From Myxococcales bacterium (GTDB lineage: Bacteria; Myxococcota_A; UBA9042; JABWCM01), in NCBI GenBank assembly GCA_013360285.1, contig JABWCM010000028.1, forward strand, positions 1 to 34,289: DNA of 34,289 nt. The letters run 5' to 3'. Numbering within the stretch: the first letter of the stretch is position 1; every line of letters begins with the position of its first letter. The translations under genes and the position numbers were made by a program. Below, piece by piece: positions 1 through 13,200 of the stretch. The notes below the pieces were generated by a model. The model ran no database searches. It was given only the letters and a program-made list of their open reading frames with translations, and was not told the DNA's origin.

Positions 1-150
1 GTGAAAAAATATGGACGTGACCCAAGTCAGCCGATTTTGCGCCCCATTGGCTTTGAAAAAGTTGAGTAATATCGGGCATATTGCGAAACCTTTTTCGGAA
101 GCCTTTGGGGCCAAAAGCGGCCGGAATTAGGCACGTAGCTATTTTTTCAC
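1..150. repeat. 150-bp imperfect palindrome, intergenic repeat copy L
   Basis: The first 150 bases fold on themselves. The outer arms GTGAAAAAATATGGACGTG (1-19) and the reverse complement of 132-150 match at 16 of 19 bases. The symmetry continues inward with interruptions to a centre AATATCGGGCATATT at 68-82. The element lies just after the stop of the minus-strand gene ending at 178, so its transcript would form a long hairpin that could act as a terminator or RNA-stabilising structure. Its reverse complement resembles the elements at 20835 and 34219. The function is inferred; the symmetry is read directly. Confidence 0.6.
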
Positions 151-177
151 AAACTCTCTGCTATTTCGCACCTGAAA

Positions 178-1242
178 TTAACGGCATTCGGTCGTCACAA
201 TACTTCCGCTGCCGTAACTTACGTTGCCTAGATACGTGCCGTCATGCCCGTTGCCGCTTGCATCCGCAACCCCATCTCCTTGGCCGTCAAAGTGCATCAG
301 CAACAACGTGTCGGAATCGGTTACCCATGAGGTGGTTTTGGGCGTGAAGCTGGACGTGTATCGAAGCGTTTTTGAGATCCTTAACTCATCGATCATGCCG
401 ATAAAATAACCGTCGGTGTTGTCCTGGCAGCCGATGTACAGCGGTGTGTTGTTGCTTTGGTCGGGTATTAACTTAGCGGCTACGGACAGGGGTCCGGGCG
501 AAAAGCCGTTGATGTATACCTTCAACTGCCCGGCTTGATCCCGGGTGATCGCGTAGTGGGTCCACTTATCGGTCGGCACGCTGTTGTCCGCCGACAACGC
601 GCCATGAAAGTTGCCGTTGGATTTGATTTCTTCGTAGTGAATTTTCTGGACCCCGCCGACGAGATTGCCTACGCGGATGCGCCACCCGGGCACGGTGATA
701 TTTTTGTCGACCACCTTGTCCAACACAAACCGGATTTCTGTTGAGACCGGATACACCCAGAATTCGATCGTGTACTCATCAAAACCTTCGGTCAACACAT
801 CCGGGACAACAACACACGACTTGCCATCCAAAAGCAACGCTTTGGACACACACTCCACCTCACAGGCATCGGGGCACTGGTTGTTATCGGCATCCAATGA
901 GGCAGCAAGAGGGGTCCCCAACGCAAAAAGAATGACCAACTGCGCATCGGCAACACTGACCACCGTATCGCAATTCTGGTCCGCCACCGCCACCGGATCC
1001 GAGTTCGCGGGAAGACACGCCGGTGGCTCGGTTTCGGAACCCACAAGCGACCACAACGCCGTCAGGATCGCACACTGGGTGTCCACCACGTCGGTTTTGT
1101 TGTCGCCGGTTAAGTCACCGGGTGGATTAAGGCAATCACTCATCGCCGATGGACTTTTCGCGATTATCACGAGAAACAACAGTGCCGACAGGAGTAACTG
1201 AAGCGCCACCGTGGCCGCTTTGGGAGAACGGGTTCGAATCAT
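178..1242 (-). CDS. Secreted LamG-domain protein with dockerin-like N-terminus
   Basis: This 354-residue protein is probably exported. It begins with a basic N-terminus and a hydrophobic stretch (about residues 12-28), followed by a Cys soon after the likely cleavage site. Two dockerin-like/EF-hand-like segments follow: GDLTGDNKTDVVDTQCAIL near residues 42-60 and a second, with VSVADAQLVILFALG, near 95-110. Residues about 135-345 form a LamG/concanavalin-A-like fold, with the typical EFWVYP, KWTHYAITRD, VYINGF, YIGCQDN and IDELRIS strands and a final LLLMHFDG segment. Such domains usually bind glycans or proteins. The start ATG has a GGAG site five bases upstream. It lies 43 bp after the stop of the giant adhesin-like gene on the same strand, so the two are probably one operon, and the dockerin-like segments could dock to a partner. 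The ligand is unknown. Confidence 0.85.
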   Translation of the reverse strand: MIRTRSPKAATVALQLLLSALLFLVIIAKSPSAMSDCLNPPGDLTGDNKTDVVDTQCAILTALWSLVGSETEPPACLPANSDPVAVADQNCDTVVSVADAQLVILFALGTPLAASLDADNNQCPDACEVECVSKALLLDGKSCVVVPDVLTEGFDEYTIEFWVYPVSTEIRFVLDKVVDKNITVPGWRIRVGNLVGGVQKIHYEEIKSNGNFHGALSADNSVPTDKWTHYAITRDQAGQLKVYINGFSPGPLSVAAKLIPDQSNNTPLYIGCQDNTDGYFIGMIDELRISKTLRYTSSFTPKTTSWVTDSDTLLLMHFDGQGDGVADASGNGHDGTYLGNVSYGSGSIVTTECR

Positions 1243-1285
1243 GAAGGCTCCGGCGGAAACTTTATCGAGCGGAATACCACGAACA

Positions 1286-4200
1286 TCACGGCGTCGGCGC
1301 TACAATCACGTCGGTTGACGATCCCAATATCCCGCCAGTGATTTTTTGTGCCGTCCCGTAACCATGATACGTCCTCACCACCTGGCAATCCAAAATCGCT
1401 GCTTTTTTGGTCTCGGCAGGAATCACCAACGGTATCGGGGCACTGATATAGCTACTTTTTGGCGGAATGATTGCCACATAGGCCTGCCCAATCGGAACCG
1501 TGTCGGTATCCACCAGCTTGCCTGTTGCGTAAACAGTCGTACCTGTTGCGTTTTTCAGTACGACACGCACATCGGGGCTGAAGGAGCCTCCCAGAGCCGT
1601 AACGACTTCCAACGGCGCCGTGCCCCAGTTGTTGATTTCCACCTGCAAACTGTTGGTTTGTCCCTTCACAAGCGACTCCATGATCGGGGTTACCGCTGGA
1701 CCGTCCGGCATGAGGGTCGTCATTGGCCAGTGTTTTACGTACGTCACGGTCGTACCCGGAACCGGTAACGAATCCAGTTCGGCGCGGATCAACGCGCCGT
1801 CCGGCGGATTCGTCGGGCAAAATACCGTGTGGGCCGTGTCTTCCCCCGAATTTGCGGGCAACGTACCAACCGTTTGGGTAGTTCCCTGAGACAACATGTT
1901 CCCGTTGGTGTCGGTCAACATCAACCGAACATCACCGAACGGAATGGCTACGTTCGCGTCACTGTGAACACCCAGACTGACATTGTCAAAATATCCGCGG
2001 GTCAACCCATCACCGCCGGACCCATCCGAACCATATCCGTTCATGATGAGCTGTGTCGGGTAGATCCAAAGAGTCTTCGGCGCACTCTTACGACCACCCG
2101 CATCCACGGCAATCACTTTGACCAATGTGCGGCCCGGAGAAGGATTGGGCAGACCCACATCCGCACCCAACACCATCGCATTGAGTATCGTCGTCAAATC
2201 TTTTTGTACGAGATAGGACACAACGTCAGGAGACGGGCTTGGCGTCCAGGAAACCAGTACATTTCCACCGTTTAGCGGAACGGTGGCCTGAGCCGTCGGG
2301 ACCGGAGCGGGCGGTAGATCAATACTAAACGAAACGGTTTTCGACGCTAAGTTACCAGCCAAGTCGGTTGCGGTGACCAACAGCGCATACTCGCCGTCGG
2401 CGCCCACCGATGTCCCGCTGACAAACGGAGCGCCGTTTAACAACCCGACCACCGACGCAAGGTTCGCATCGACGGCAGATATCGTGATGGTAACGGCTTT
2501 GTCATAGGACCCCCCATTTGTTACACCGGAAATCGAAATAACCGGAGCGGTTCCATCTACCGCAAACGTGTTTCCGCCGGTCCACTGATTGCCGCTGTTG
2601 CCGGCCAAGTCAATACCACCCCAGGTAAGATTACCCGAGCCATCGGGGGTTCCGCCGGGTACCACAAACGAACCTACAAACAGATTCCCCACACCCACGA
2701 GTGGGACCGGCAGCCCCAAAATCCCGGGCATAGAAACGATCAGGTTCGGAACAGTCGCCATCAATTCGCTGGTCACCACCGTCACGTTGACGGTACCGGC
2801 TTTGAGCGGCGACACGGGAACCAGTGTCGCAAACGCAGTAGGTGCTACCGTGTCGACCGTGACCGTTCCGCCAACAAGCACCGGAGCACCTGGATTGCCA
2901 ACGAGGTCTGCCGATAACCACGAGAATACCGCCGGACCGTTGGGAGTGGTACCATCAATAACAAGTGCACCACCAAAGGTGTTGTTGGCTCCCGGGGTTA
3001 GCGCAACCGGTATCGGAAGACCACCAGCGGGTGTCCAAGCGAGTGTCGGCGGTGCGGCCAAAGCCTCCGATGCCGTTAGGGTCACGGCATAGGTGCCGAT
3101 AGGCAGCGGGCCGGCTTTAGACAACGCCACTGTTCCTGTAGGCGAGGTCCGGTCGCTTTCCGCGGATACTTGATCGGAATCCGCACCTTGTTTTTCCACC
3201 ACAAAATAAGCACGCACACGGTAAAAATAGCCGCCGTCGATCGGTGGTAAGTCGGCAAAATTCAACCCTGTTGTGGTGGCCACCTGGGTCATGCCGGCGG
3301 TCGTTTCGGTAGGTGTTGTCGACCGATAAATCGCGTAACCCACCGCCCCCCCTTCGGGTTCGGCCCAACTCAACATTACAAATCCGGCCGCAGCAGATGA
3401 CGCCGCTAAATTACCAATCGGCCCAGGCGGCGGCAGATCACATAATTCACCTTCGTCCACAATCCCGTTTCCGCAGGTTTCATCGCTTAAACAATTGGCG
3501 CTGCATCCGTCCGCGCTGACCGTGTTGCCGTCATCGCAGACCTCGCCCACATCTTTGATGAAGTTGCCGCACACTTCTTCGGAATGGCACGCGGCAGAAC
3601 ATCCGTCTCCCCCTTGGATGTTGCCGTCATCACACACCTCAGCGAACAGCAGCTCAATGTCATCGACGTAATACGTGTCTTCACCAAGGCTTACCGCCCC
3701 GTCTTTGGTGTATCGCCACTCCAACGTGTGGGCTCCCGGGGTCAACAGGGTGCACACCTTGGTCCAATCCATATTGACCCCGGTGTACATCACGGTGTTG
3801 TCGACACGGAAACTAAACTTGTCGCAGCACGCTTCGCTGGTCCCACGTACTCGGAAACACACGTCTCCGCCAGGCATATCCAGCGGCAACACCAGCTTTC
3901 CGATGCTGTTGGCCGTGTGGTTGTCCGACTTAATCGAATAACTTCCGGTGTGGGCCTTGGTGGTTGTAATTGCCCAACTCCCGGAACCAACGCCGCCAAA
4001 AGGTGCTTCCGCAGCGTTCCCGGTTTCAAATCCAAAGTCGGGATATGCCGTTTCCAACACGCCGTTGCCACAAACAGTATCCCCGTGACATAACGGCGAA
4101 CACCCATCCAGGTCTATTAAGTTACCGTCATCACATTGTTCGTTGGCATCGACAATGTTGTTTCCACAACTCTCGTCGGACAAACAATCGGCGCTGCATC

Positions 4201-7200
4201 CATCGCCGTTTTCGCCGTTGCCGTCATCACAAGCTTCGGCGACATCGGTATACCCGTTGCCGCAGCTTTCGTCGGACTCACAATCGGCGCTGCATCCGTC
4301 ACCGCTATCCACGTTGCCGTCATCGCAAACCTCGGGCGTGATGTTGGGTGTACTGATCGCGTCGATCCAGTACGTATCCTGACCTTGGGTAATGGACCCA
4401 TTTTTTGTGTACGACCACACCAAAGTGTGGAGTCCCGCGGCCACCGGAACACAGGTGACCTGCCACGCCTGGGTTTTGATCGTCGCTTTGGTGACGCCAT
4501 CCACCTGGAACAGAAGAAAATCACAACAGTCCTGGCTCGACCCGGTTGCGGCAAAACACACATCGCCGGCAGCAGTGTCGACCTTGAGAGTCAAGGAAGC
4601 CTGTCCGTTATCGGCGACCGGATTGGTTTGAATTGCATGGGTTCCTTCGTAGGCTGAAACTGTCGTAACCGACCATCCGGAACCGCCTAACTTAACTGGG
4701 GCCTCGCTAAAATCACCCGATTCAAAGGTGAGCGCCACCGGGAAGGAATCCAACGTGCCGTCGCCACACACCCCAGACGGCTGACACAACGTGGAGCATT
4801 CGTCATGCCCTATCATGTTGCCGTCATCACACCATTCACCGAGGTCCACAATCCCGTTTCCACAGCTTTCGTTGGACGTACAATCCGCGTTGCACCCGTC
4901 TCCGGAGACATTGTTGCCGTCATCGCAGGCTTCATTGAGGTCCGCGTAACCATTGCCGCAGGTTTCGTCCGAGGTACATAACCCATTGCAGCCATCTCCA
5001 TCGGTGCTGTTGCCATCGTCGCAGGCTTCGACCAACGGAATCGAGATGTCGTCCAGGAAGTACCGGTCCTCGCCGCCATTGGTCGACCCATTCTTGGTGT
5101 ACTGCCACATCAGGGTGTGTTGTCCCTCCGAAACCGCAGTACAGGTCAATTGCCAACTTAAATTAACTCCCTCGAACTTCTTTATGCCGTCCACAAAAAA
5201 CGCAAATTTATCGTTTACTTCGCTGGATCCATAAACACGGAAACAAATATTTCCGGTACCGGTATACTGGCTTACGGTGAGTTGAGATACCGAGTTGGCC
5301 ACGTTGTTGGTCGAATAAAGCGAATAAATTCCGCTATAAGCGGAAGCAGCGGTCACGTTCCATCCGCTGGAAACAAAGGGTGTTCCCGCCAGTGAACCGG
5401 ATTCAAATCCATAATCCGTGGGATAGTTGTCGATAACCCCATTTGCGCAGGTCGCACACGAAGGTGCACCGCTGATGGTGTTGGAGCACGCACCGGTTGT
5501 GGGATTACAAATATCGGTTGTGCAGGCAACCCCATCATCGCAGGTTTCCGTCGGCCCCACGACACATACCCCCGAACTACAAAGGTCCCCCACTGTGCAT
5601 TCGTTGCCGTCCGTACAAGGAACGCCGTCACCCAATACCGTCCACGACGTCGCGCTGCTTAACACATCGCACACTTCGCAGGAGTTAAATGGATTGGCCG
5701 TGCCGTCCACGTACGCGGCACCACCGATGACGCAGTCAGCGGCACAGGTTTTGGTTTCGGTACACCCTCCCGACAAACACTCGCTATCCAAAACACACGG
5801 TTTGCCGGCATCGAACATCGGTCCGGTATAGGATGCAGTCCGGACATGCTGGCCGTCCATCGCCGTTTCGATGGGGCCAAGCGGCGACCCGTCGGGATTG
5901 AGGCGGCGAATCGCACCATTGTCGCCGGCCACCAACCACGAATCGCCGGTCCACAAGACTGCGTAAAGATTGACTCCTCCCAAGACATCGACGGCAGTGC
6001 CTACCGCAACACCATCGGCACCGACACGTTGCACGTACCCCTTGTCACCACCAACGAGCCAGGTCTGGCCGTTCCATGCGACGGCCCTCGCCGTAAAGTT
6101 AAGAATAACCGCAACAAAATTACCAACTGGCAGTCCATTGGCGTCGATACGCTGGGTTCGTCCCGAATCGCCAACGACCAACCAGTGCGTCCCGTTCCAG
6201 GATGCTCCGCGGATCGTGGAGCCACCGATGGCGATTTGAACCGGAGCGTAACCAGCCGTGTCGGGGTTTATCAAAAACGTGCCGCCGCTCGTGCCGCCAA
6301 CAAACCATTTGCTGCCGTTCCAACTGGATGCGTACAAAGTATGTCCGGGTGATACCACCTTGACGGTGGTGGCCGAACCATCTGCTTTGATCAACTGATG
6401 GCGACCACTACCGCCGGCAATCAACCAATCGGTACCATTGTGGGCAGCGGTATAGGTTCCGTAGCCATTCAAACTATAAATATTGGGGTCATAGACCGTT
6501 TTGGGCACCAAATTGGGGGCAATGACCTGGTGATACACGTTGCCCGTCACCATATGGTCGGTGCCGTTGTATGCGGTTGCCACGATCTCGTTGTTGCCCA
6601 ATACCCGTTGAAAGTTGGCGAGCAATGGGCCGGCACTGGAAGCACGTTGGATACGTCCTCCGTCACCTCCGATCAGAAAATGGGTGCCCGCCCAAGCCAC
6701 CACGTTCATCGTATACGACACATGGCTGATGACGACGGTCTGGTTGGTATAACCGGTGGCTGGTACAAACAACGAATAACCACTGTTGCCGACCAACAGA
6801 CATCCGCCTTCGTAACATTCCACATCCCGCCACGTTGTGCCGTACTGCACAAAAGTACCGACCGCCACTTCGCCGGTGCCGGACACAAATTGGAATCGCG
6901 AAGAAGCACCGGCGACCAACCAGTTGGTCCCATTGTACCCGATTCCGTTGACATCGCTTCCAGCCAGAGCCAATTGGGAACTGCCTACGGGAACACCGTC
7001 GGCATCCACCCGCTGAACTCGGCCGACATTGCCGCCGACCAGCCAATGCCCATTACCCCACGCTGCGGCATAGATTGGGTTTCCTTCAAGGGCAGTAGCG
7101 TAGGTTCCCACAAGCTGTCCATCCGCCGTAACCCGTTGAACCCGTCCGGCACCTCCCGCCAACAAATAATGAGACCCATTCCACGTGACCGAATAAATCG

Positions 7201-10200
7201 CCGAACTGCCAATCGCGATCTGGACCGTTCCAATCGGGACCCCGTCGGCCCCGACACGCTGAAATCGCCCGGAATCACCGCCGACCAACCACTCCGAGCC
7301 GTTCCAAGCGATGGCGCGAATGGTAAACGCGTTGTTGGCCACAACACTTGAGCCGATCGGCAACCCGTTTTCGTCGATCCTCTGAATCCGTCCGGATGCC
7401 CCGCCCACCAACGTAACGTTGCCTCCGGTCGCAGCCCCATAAATCGCGAACGCCTGGTCCACGGTCTGAATCGACGCTGGGGGTAAGTTAAGGGTGGAAG
7501 GGATCCGATAAATCGACCCGTTGGAGCCGGCGACAAATACTTCTGCACAGCTTGGATCTTTGGGACCCGCGCTACACAAACCATTGATACACTTATCATT
7601 TTCCGTACATGGCGCCCCAGTACTGCAATTGGTTCCATCGGCTACCGCACTGCCATTAAGACACACACCGGCTTCACAGACACCTGCTCCAGTGCACGGA
7701 TTGTTGTCGTCACATTCCGCCGTATTGTGGGTATGTAAGCAGCCGAGGTCGGAATCACAAACGTCGTCAGTGCAGGGGTCATTGTCATTACAATCAGTGG
7801 TAACGGAACCTAAGCACGTCCCGTCGGCACAAACATCCACTGCTGTACACAAGTCACCGTCATCACAAGAAACACCATTGGGGGGAAACGAACACTCGCC
7901 GGTCACCGGATCACACACGTTGTCGGTGCAGTTGTTGTCGTCCTCGCAGAAAATGAGGGTCGGAAGCGCGCATGACCCATTGGCGCAGGTGCCTTCACCG
8001 GTACAGATGCTGTTTTCCGTACACGCGGTTCCATCGGCCAGAGTCGTCCACGATGTGGTCGTATTGGTCGGAGTACAGATTTGACATGGATTGGCTGGAT
8101 TGAGTGCGCCACCGGGATAACACAACCCGTCAATTGCACACTGATCGTCGCCACACCCACACACACCGTCTACACAAACCGCCACGGGACAGGTCTCATG
8201 AGCCGAGCAAGGCTTCGCTTTGGCCAACGTGGCCGCACCTACACCCAAGAAAGTGACAACGTTGCCATCCAGAATCGTCGAAGGGTTTCCAATGGGTGTA
8301 CCATCGGGTGCCAGGCGTTGAATCAACCCCAAGTCGCCGGCAACAATCCACTCACTGCCGGTCCATGCTGACGCATAAATGGTTTTGCCGGAAAGTGCGG
8401 TCTTGGCGTTTTCCCCAGGAATGCCATTGGAATCAAGAACCTGTACGTAACCCGCATCGCCGGCAACCAGCCAGTGGCTGCCATTCCAGGTGACCGTTCG
8501 GGCCGTTAAGTTAAACAAGGTCAGTTGCACAGGGCCAAGGGATGAAACCGCGCTCAAGGTATGCGACCGACCGCTTCCGCCGACCACATTCCACAGCGCC
8601 CCGTTGCTCGCACAGGCTTCGGCTGTCGCACCCGACAGGATCTGCGTCGACGGACTCGCGGGAAGGCCGGATGTTGCAATTTCGCGTACGTAACCGTTTG
8701 CTCCGGAGACCAGCCACCTTTCTCCGTTCCACGACACACACCGCAGTTGGTTATTTTCCCCTGCGTTCACCTCATTGAAGGGCTGACCGGATGAGGACAC
8801 AAGATTGACACGGCCGGCATCCCCTACCGCCAGCCAGTATCCCTGACCCCACGATACACCACGAACTGCGTAGTTGGAGGTAAATGGCGCCACAGAGCTG
8901 GATACCGGCAGTCCGTCGGGGTCGACGACCTGCACCAGAGTGCCGCCCGCAACGAGCCAGTGAGTGCCGTTCCACGAAGCATTCGTGATGTTCGCGCCGT
9001 TTAAGACGGTAACATAAGGAACGATGACGGTTCCGGCCGCAGCGACCCTTTGAATCCGGCCGCCGCTTCCACCGATGAACCACTCTTCACCGACGGTGGA
9101 AACCGCGTATACCGCGCTGTTTTCCAAAACCCCGCTCTGGCTAATCACGGTCGACCCCTGCGGAGATACTTTGCGGATTCCGCTTGCGTGGCCCACGAGC
9201 CAAGAACTCCCCATCGCCGCCGCGCCCCACACCGTGCTGCCTTCCTGTTGGTAAGTTTGCTCAAGCGGCACCCCATTGGTATCAACGAGCTGGGATCGGC
9301 CGGAATCCCCGGCGACGTACCAGTGGGAACCATTCCAGGAAATGGTGCGCACCGTGCTGCTCAACAACGCCACGGCACTGGTGCCTACCAGTTGGCCAGC
9401 GGCATCCACACGTTGCACAAGCCCGCCGCCGCCCCCGATAAGCCAATAGGTTCCGTTCCACGATGCCGCGTTGATTTGGTTGCCGCCGAATACGGTCTGA
9501 GCCGTCCCCAACGCAGTGCCTTGACCGTCCACAAGCTGCATTCTGCCGCCGTCGGCAACACACAGTGCGTTGGTGCCGTTCCAGGAGATTCCGCGGATCG
9601 CAAAATTAGCGCAGGCCGTTGTATAATTACCAATCGGTTGACCGTCGGAGCCAACACGATGAATACGGCCGGAAGTGCCCGCGACAAGCCAGTGACTTCC
9701 TTGCCACACCGCTGCATAAGCAGCGTTCCCACCGATCACTGTAGCGGCAGTACCCATCGGAATGGAGTCCAGACCGATTCGTTGTACTTTGCCGCCGCCA
9801 CCCACGGCCAAAACCGACTCGCCGTTGTACGACAAAGCGTTGACGTCGGCGCCTCCGAGCGCCACCTGAATCGACTTGGGCGGAACGTTTAAGTCAAACG
9901 CTACTTTCTGAATCGTGCCTTTGTTTCCGCCGGCAAACAGAGTTGTCCCACAATCTTGGCCACCAACATAGGTATGATCACATAAACCTGTCGCGCTGTT
10001 GCAAATGTCCACAGTACAGTCGGTTGCATCCGCACAGTCTTTAGGGGCTCCGGAAACACAACCACCATCCTGGCAAATGTCGTTAACAGTACATGGATCG
10101 CCGTCATTACAGGCCGCACCGGTTGCCAGGGCCGACCATTCGGTCGACGACTGGGCGGGATCACAAACCTCACAGGCATTGTCCGGATTTTTGGCTCCGA

Positions 10201-13200
10201 GCAGGTAGTTGTTGCCTGAAATCACACAGTCGGCCGTACAAACACCGGTCAAACACGTTCCTGAAAGACAATCAAAGTCAGCCCCACACACCGACCCCGG
10301 CATCAAATTGGCGCCACCATACCCAACGGTTCGAACCACCTGGCCATCCAACACCACCGCCACTGTGCCCACCACACCGCCATCGGGCAACAACCGCTGA
10401 ATCAATCCAGAGTTGCCTCCCACCACCCATTCGTAGCCTGTCCAGGCCACAGAATAGATGGTGTTGCCGTTCAATCGGGAAAATTCAGGGCCGTCCGGTG
10501 TTCCATCAGCCAACAACATACGGCATTTGCCGTTGTCGCCGGCGACAAACCAGCGGCTTCCGTTCCAGGCTACGGTACGGATGGCGGCCGTCAGTGGAGT
10601 TGCATAGGTTCCCACGGCAACTCCGGACGGATCCACAAACTGAATTCGCCCGGAATCCCCAGCCACCAGCCAAAACGCACCATTGGACGCGACAGCGCGA
10701 GCGTGTGCACCGCCGATAACCGTAAAGGAACTGCCCAACACCGTGGAAGTTTTGTCAAACCTGCGACAGGTTCCAATGTAGCCGCAAGCAAGCCACTGTT
10801 GGCCGTTCCAAGCCACCGCGTAGAAGTCCGAACTGCCGCTGGCTACTTTGGTGCCGCCGATGTCCAATCCGTTGTTTCCGACCAACGCATAGCGACCTGA
10901 GTCGCCAACGGTCAAGAAGTTTTCGCCATTGTAACTTACGCCGTGGACTCCGTAACCTCCAGCCAGTGCGTACTGGCCGTTCACATAAGGGACAACGGTG
11001 TTGCCATGCCGGTCAAGTAAACTTCGATAAATGCTCCCGACAACAAGCCAGGACTGGCCATTAAACGCAGCACTTTCAATGGTATACGGCACCATAGCCC
11101 TCTTGTATGGCAATATCGGGTTTCCGCTTGAGGACCCACGCTGAATCCGACCGCCGGCGCCGCCCATGATAAATTCGGTTCCGGTCCAGGTTGCAGCATA
11201 GATGGCGAAACCATCCAGTCCAGTATCGACCGCGCCCACTAAGTTACCATTGCTGCCGATCTTCGCCATAGCGCCACTGGTGCCAAAAAGATAAAAAGTA
11301 CCTTCCAATGCAATCGCCACCCGCCATTGCATGGACCCGTGGGACCCGAAGGACTCGGCAACGACGGTTCCGTCCGGATTCAGCAATTGTGTACGCCCAC
11401 TGCTGCCCGCAACAAGCCAATTAGCCCCGTTCCACGCAGCAGCATAGATCGGCGACCCCGACAAGGTGGGAATCGGCGCACCGAGCGGCTCTCCGTTGGC
11501 GCCAATCCGCTGAACATAGCCGCTGGCTCCGGCGATGAGAAAGTCGGTTCCGTTGGAGGCAACCGCATTGACTTGGTATCCGTTGATCCCAATATTGACT
11601 GAGCCCGACAAGAATCCAAAAGAATCAACCAGTTGGAACCGCCCTCCATCACCACCCAGCAGAAAATGACTCCCGTTGAATGCCATCGCGTTGACGGTAT
11701 AACCGCTCAGTGCAATGGAAACCGTTCCAATGGGGACACCCTGATCGGTCACCCGCTGAATCCGCCCGGAACCGCCTGCAGCGAGCCATTCCGTGCCGTT
11801 GTGGGCAATGGCGTACACGGCCTGGCCCGCCAAGGCAGATGTGGCGGAACCGATGGGGTTTCCCGCCAACCCCACGAGCTGTACCTGCGCTGCGTCCGAC
11901 CCGCCGAGTACTTTTCCGTTTGCGTAATTGAACGCATAAATCGTTGCCGAGCCAAAGCCGGTCAAAATCGACTTTGCCGGCACGTCCAAAGAAGCAGCCA
12001 CCTCCTGCGCATATCCATTTCCGCCGGAAACCAGTAACTTAGCGCAAGACGGCACGGTTTCTCCGATCACACAAGACCCGGATTTGCAAATATTACCGGC
12101 CGAACACGCATCGTCGCCAGGGCAAGGAGTTCCGTCGGAAACCGCGGCTCCCGAAACACAGGCTTCGTTGGCGCAAAAGTCGTTGCCGGTGCACGGATTG
12201 CCGTCGTCACAGGCCGTCGCGTTCGCTAAGTGAACACATCCGGTTTGAGAATCACAGAAATCGTCGGTACAGAGATTCCCGTCGTCACACGGTATCGACG
12301 CCCCCACGCATTGGCCCTCGTTGCAGCCGTCGTTGGCGGTGCATGCATCCCCATCATCACAAGCAGATGTATTGGGAGAAAACACGCACTCGCCAAGCGA
12401 AGGATCACAAACATCGTCGGTGCACTCATTGGAATCGTCGCACACCAGCACCGGATTTTGCACACATTGGCCAGACGTACACACACCGGCTTCAGCACAA
12501 GCGGACTCTGTGCCGCAGGTGATTCCGTCGGAGACCGCGGTCCAACCGACCGGATTTGCTGTAGAGTCGCATACTTGGCATCCGTTTTGAGGGTTTTTCG
12601 ATCCATCGGCAACACAGATTCCTCCGACAGCACAACCCACCGCACAAAGGCAAACGCCGGAAACACAATCTTTCGTGGAGCATTCTACGTCACTGGAGCA
12701 GCCTTTGGCCTCAGCAATGAAGCCTCCGCCATAGGCCATGGCGCGGACATAGAGTTCGTCCATGGCAAGTTCCACGGGGCCTACGGTCTGTCCGTCGGGA
12801 CCTACTTTCTGAACCCGCCCCCCCTCGCCGCCGATGACCCAATGGGCACCGGTCCACACAATTGACCGAATGTCGCCGTAATTTAATGCGGTTACGCTCG
12901 GCCCCGCGGGGGTACCGTCGACAAAAATCCGCTGAATCTGTCCTTCGTCACCGCCGATTAGATAATGTTCGCCATTAAACGACGCGGCATAAATCGCCTG
13001 ATTAGATAACCCTACCCGCATGGGGCCTAGCAGTTGACCGGTGGAATCGAGAATCGAATACCGCCCCAAGTCGCCGCCTACCAGGTAATTTTTCCCGTCG
13101 GAAGCGGCGGCACGCTGCGTCACCCCGCCATTTACAATCACGTTGGCGCTACCCTGGGCGACACCGGCGGCGTTCACCCGTCGTGTGTGACCGCTTGAGC

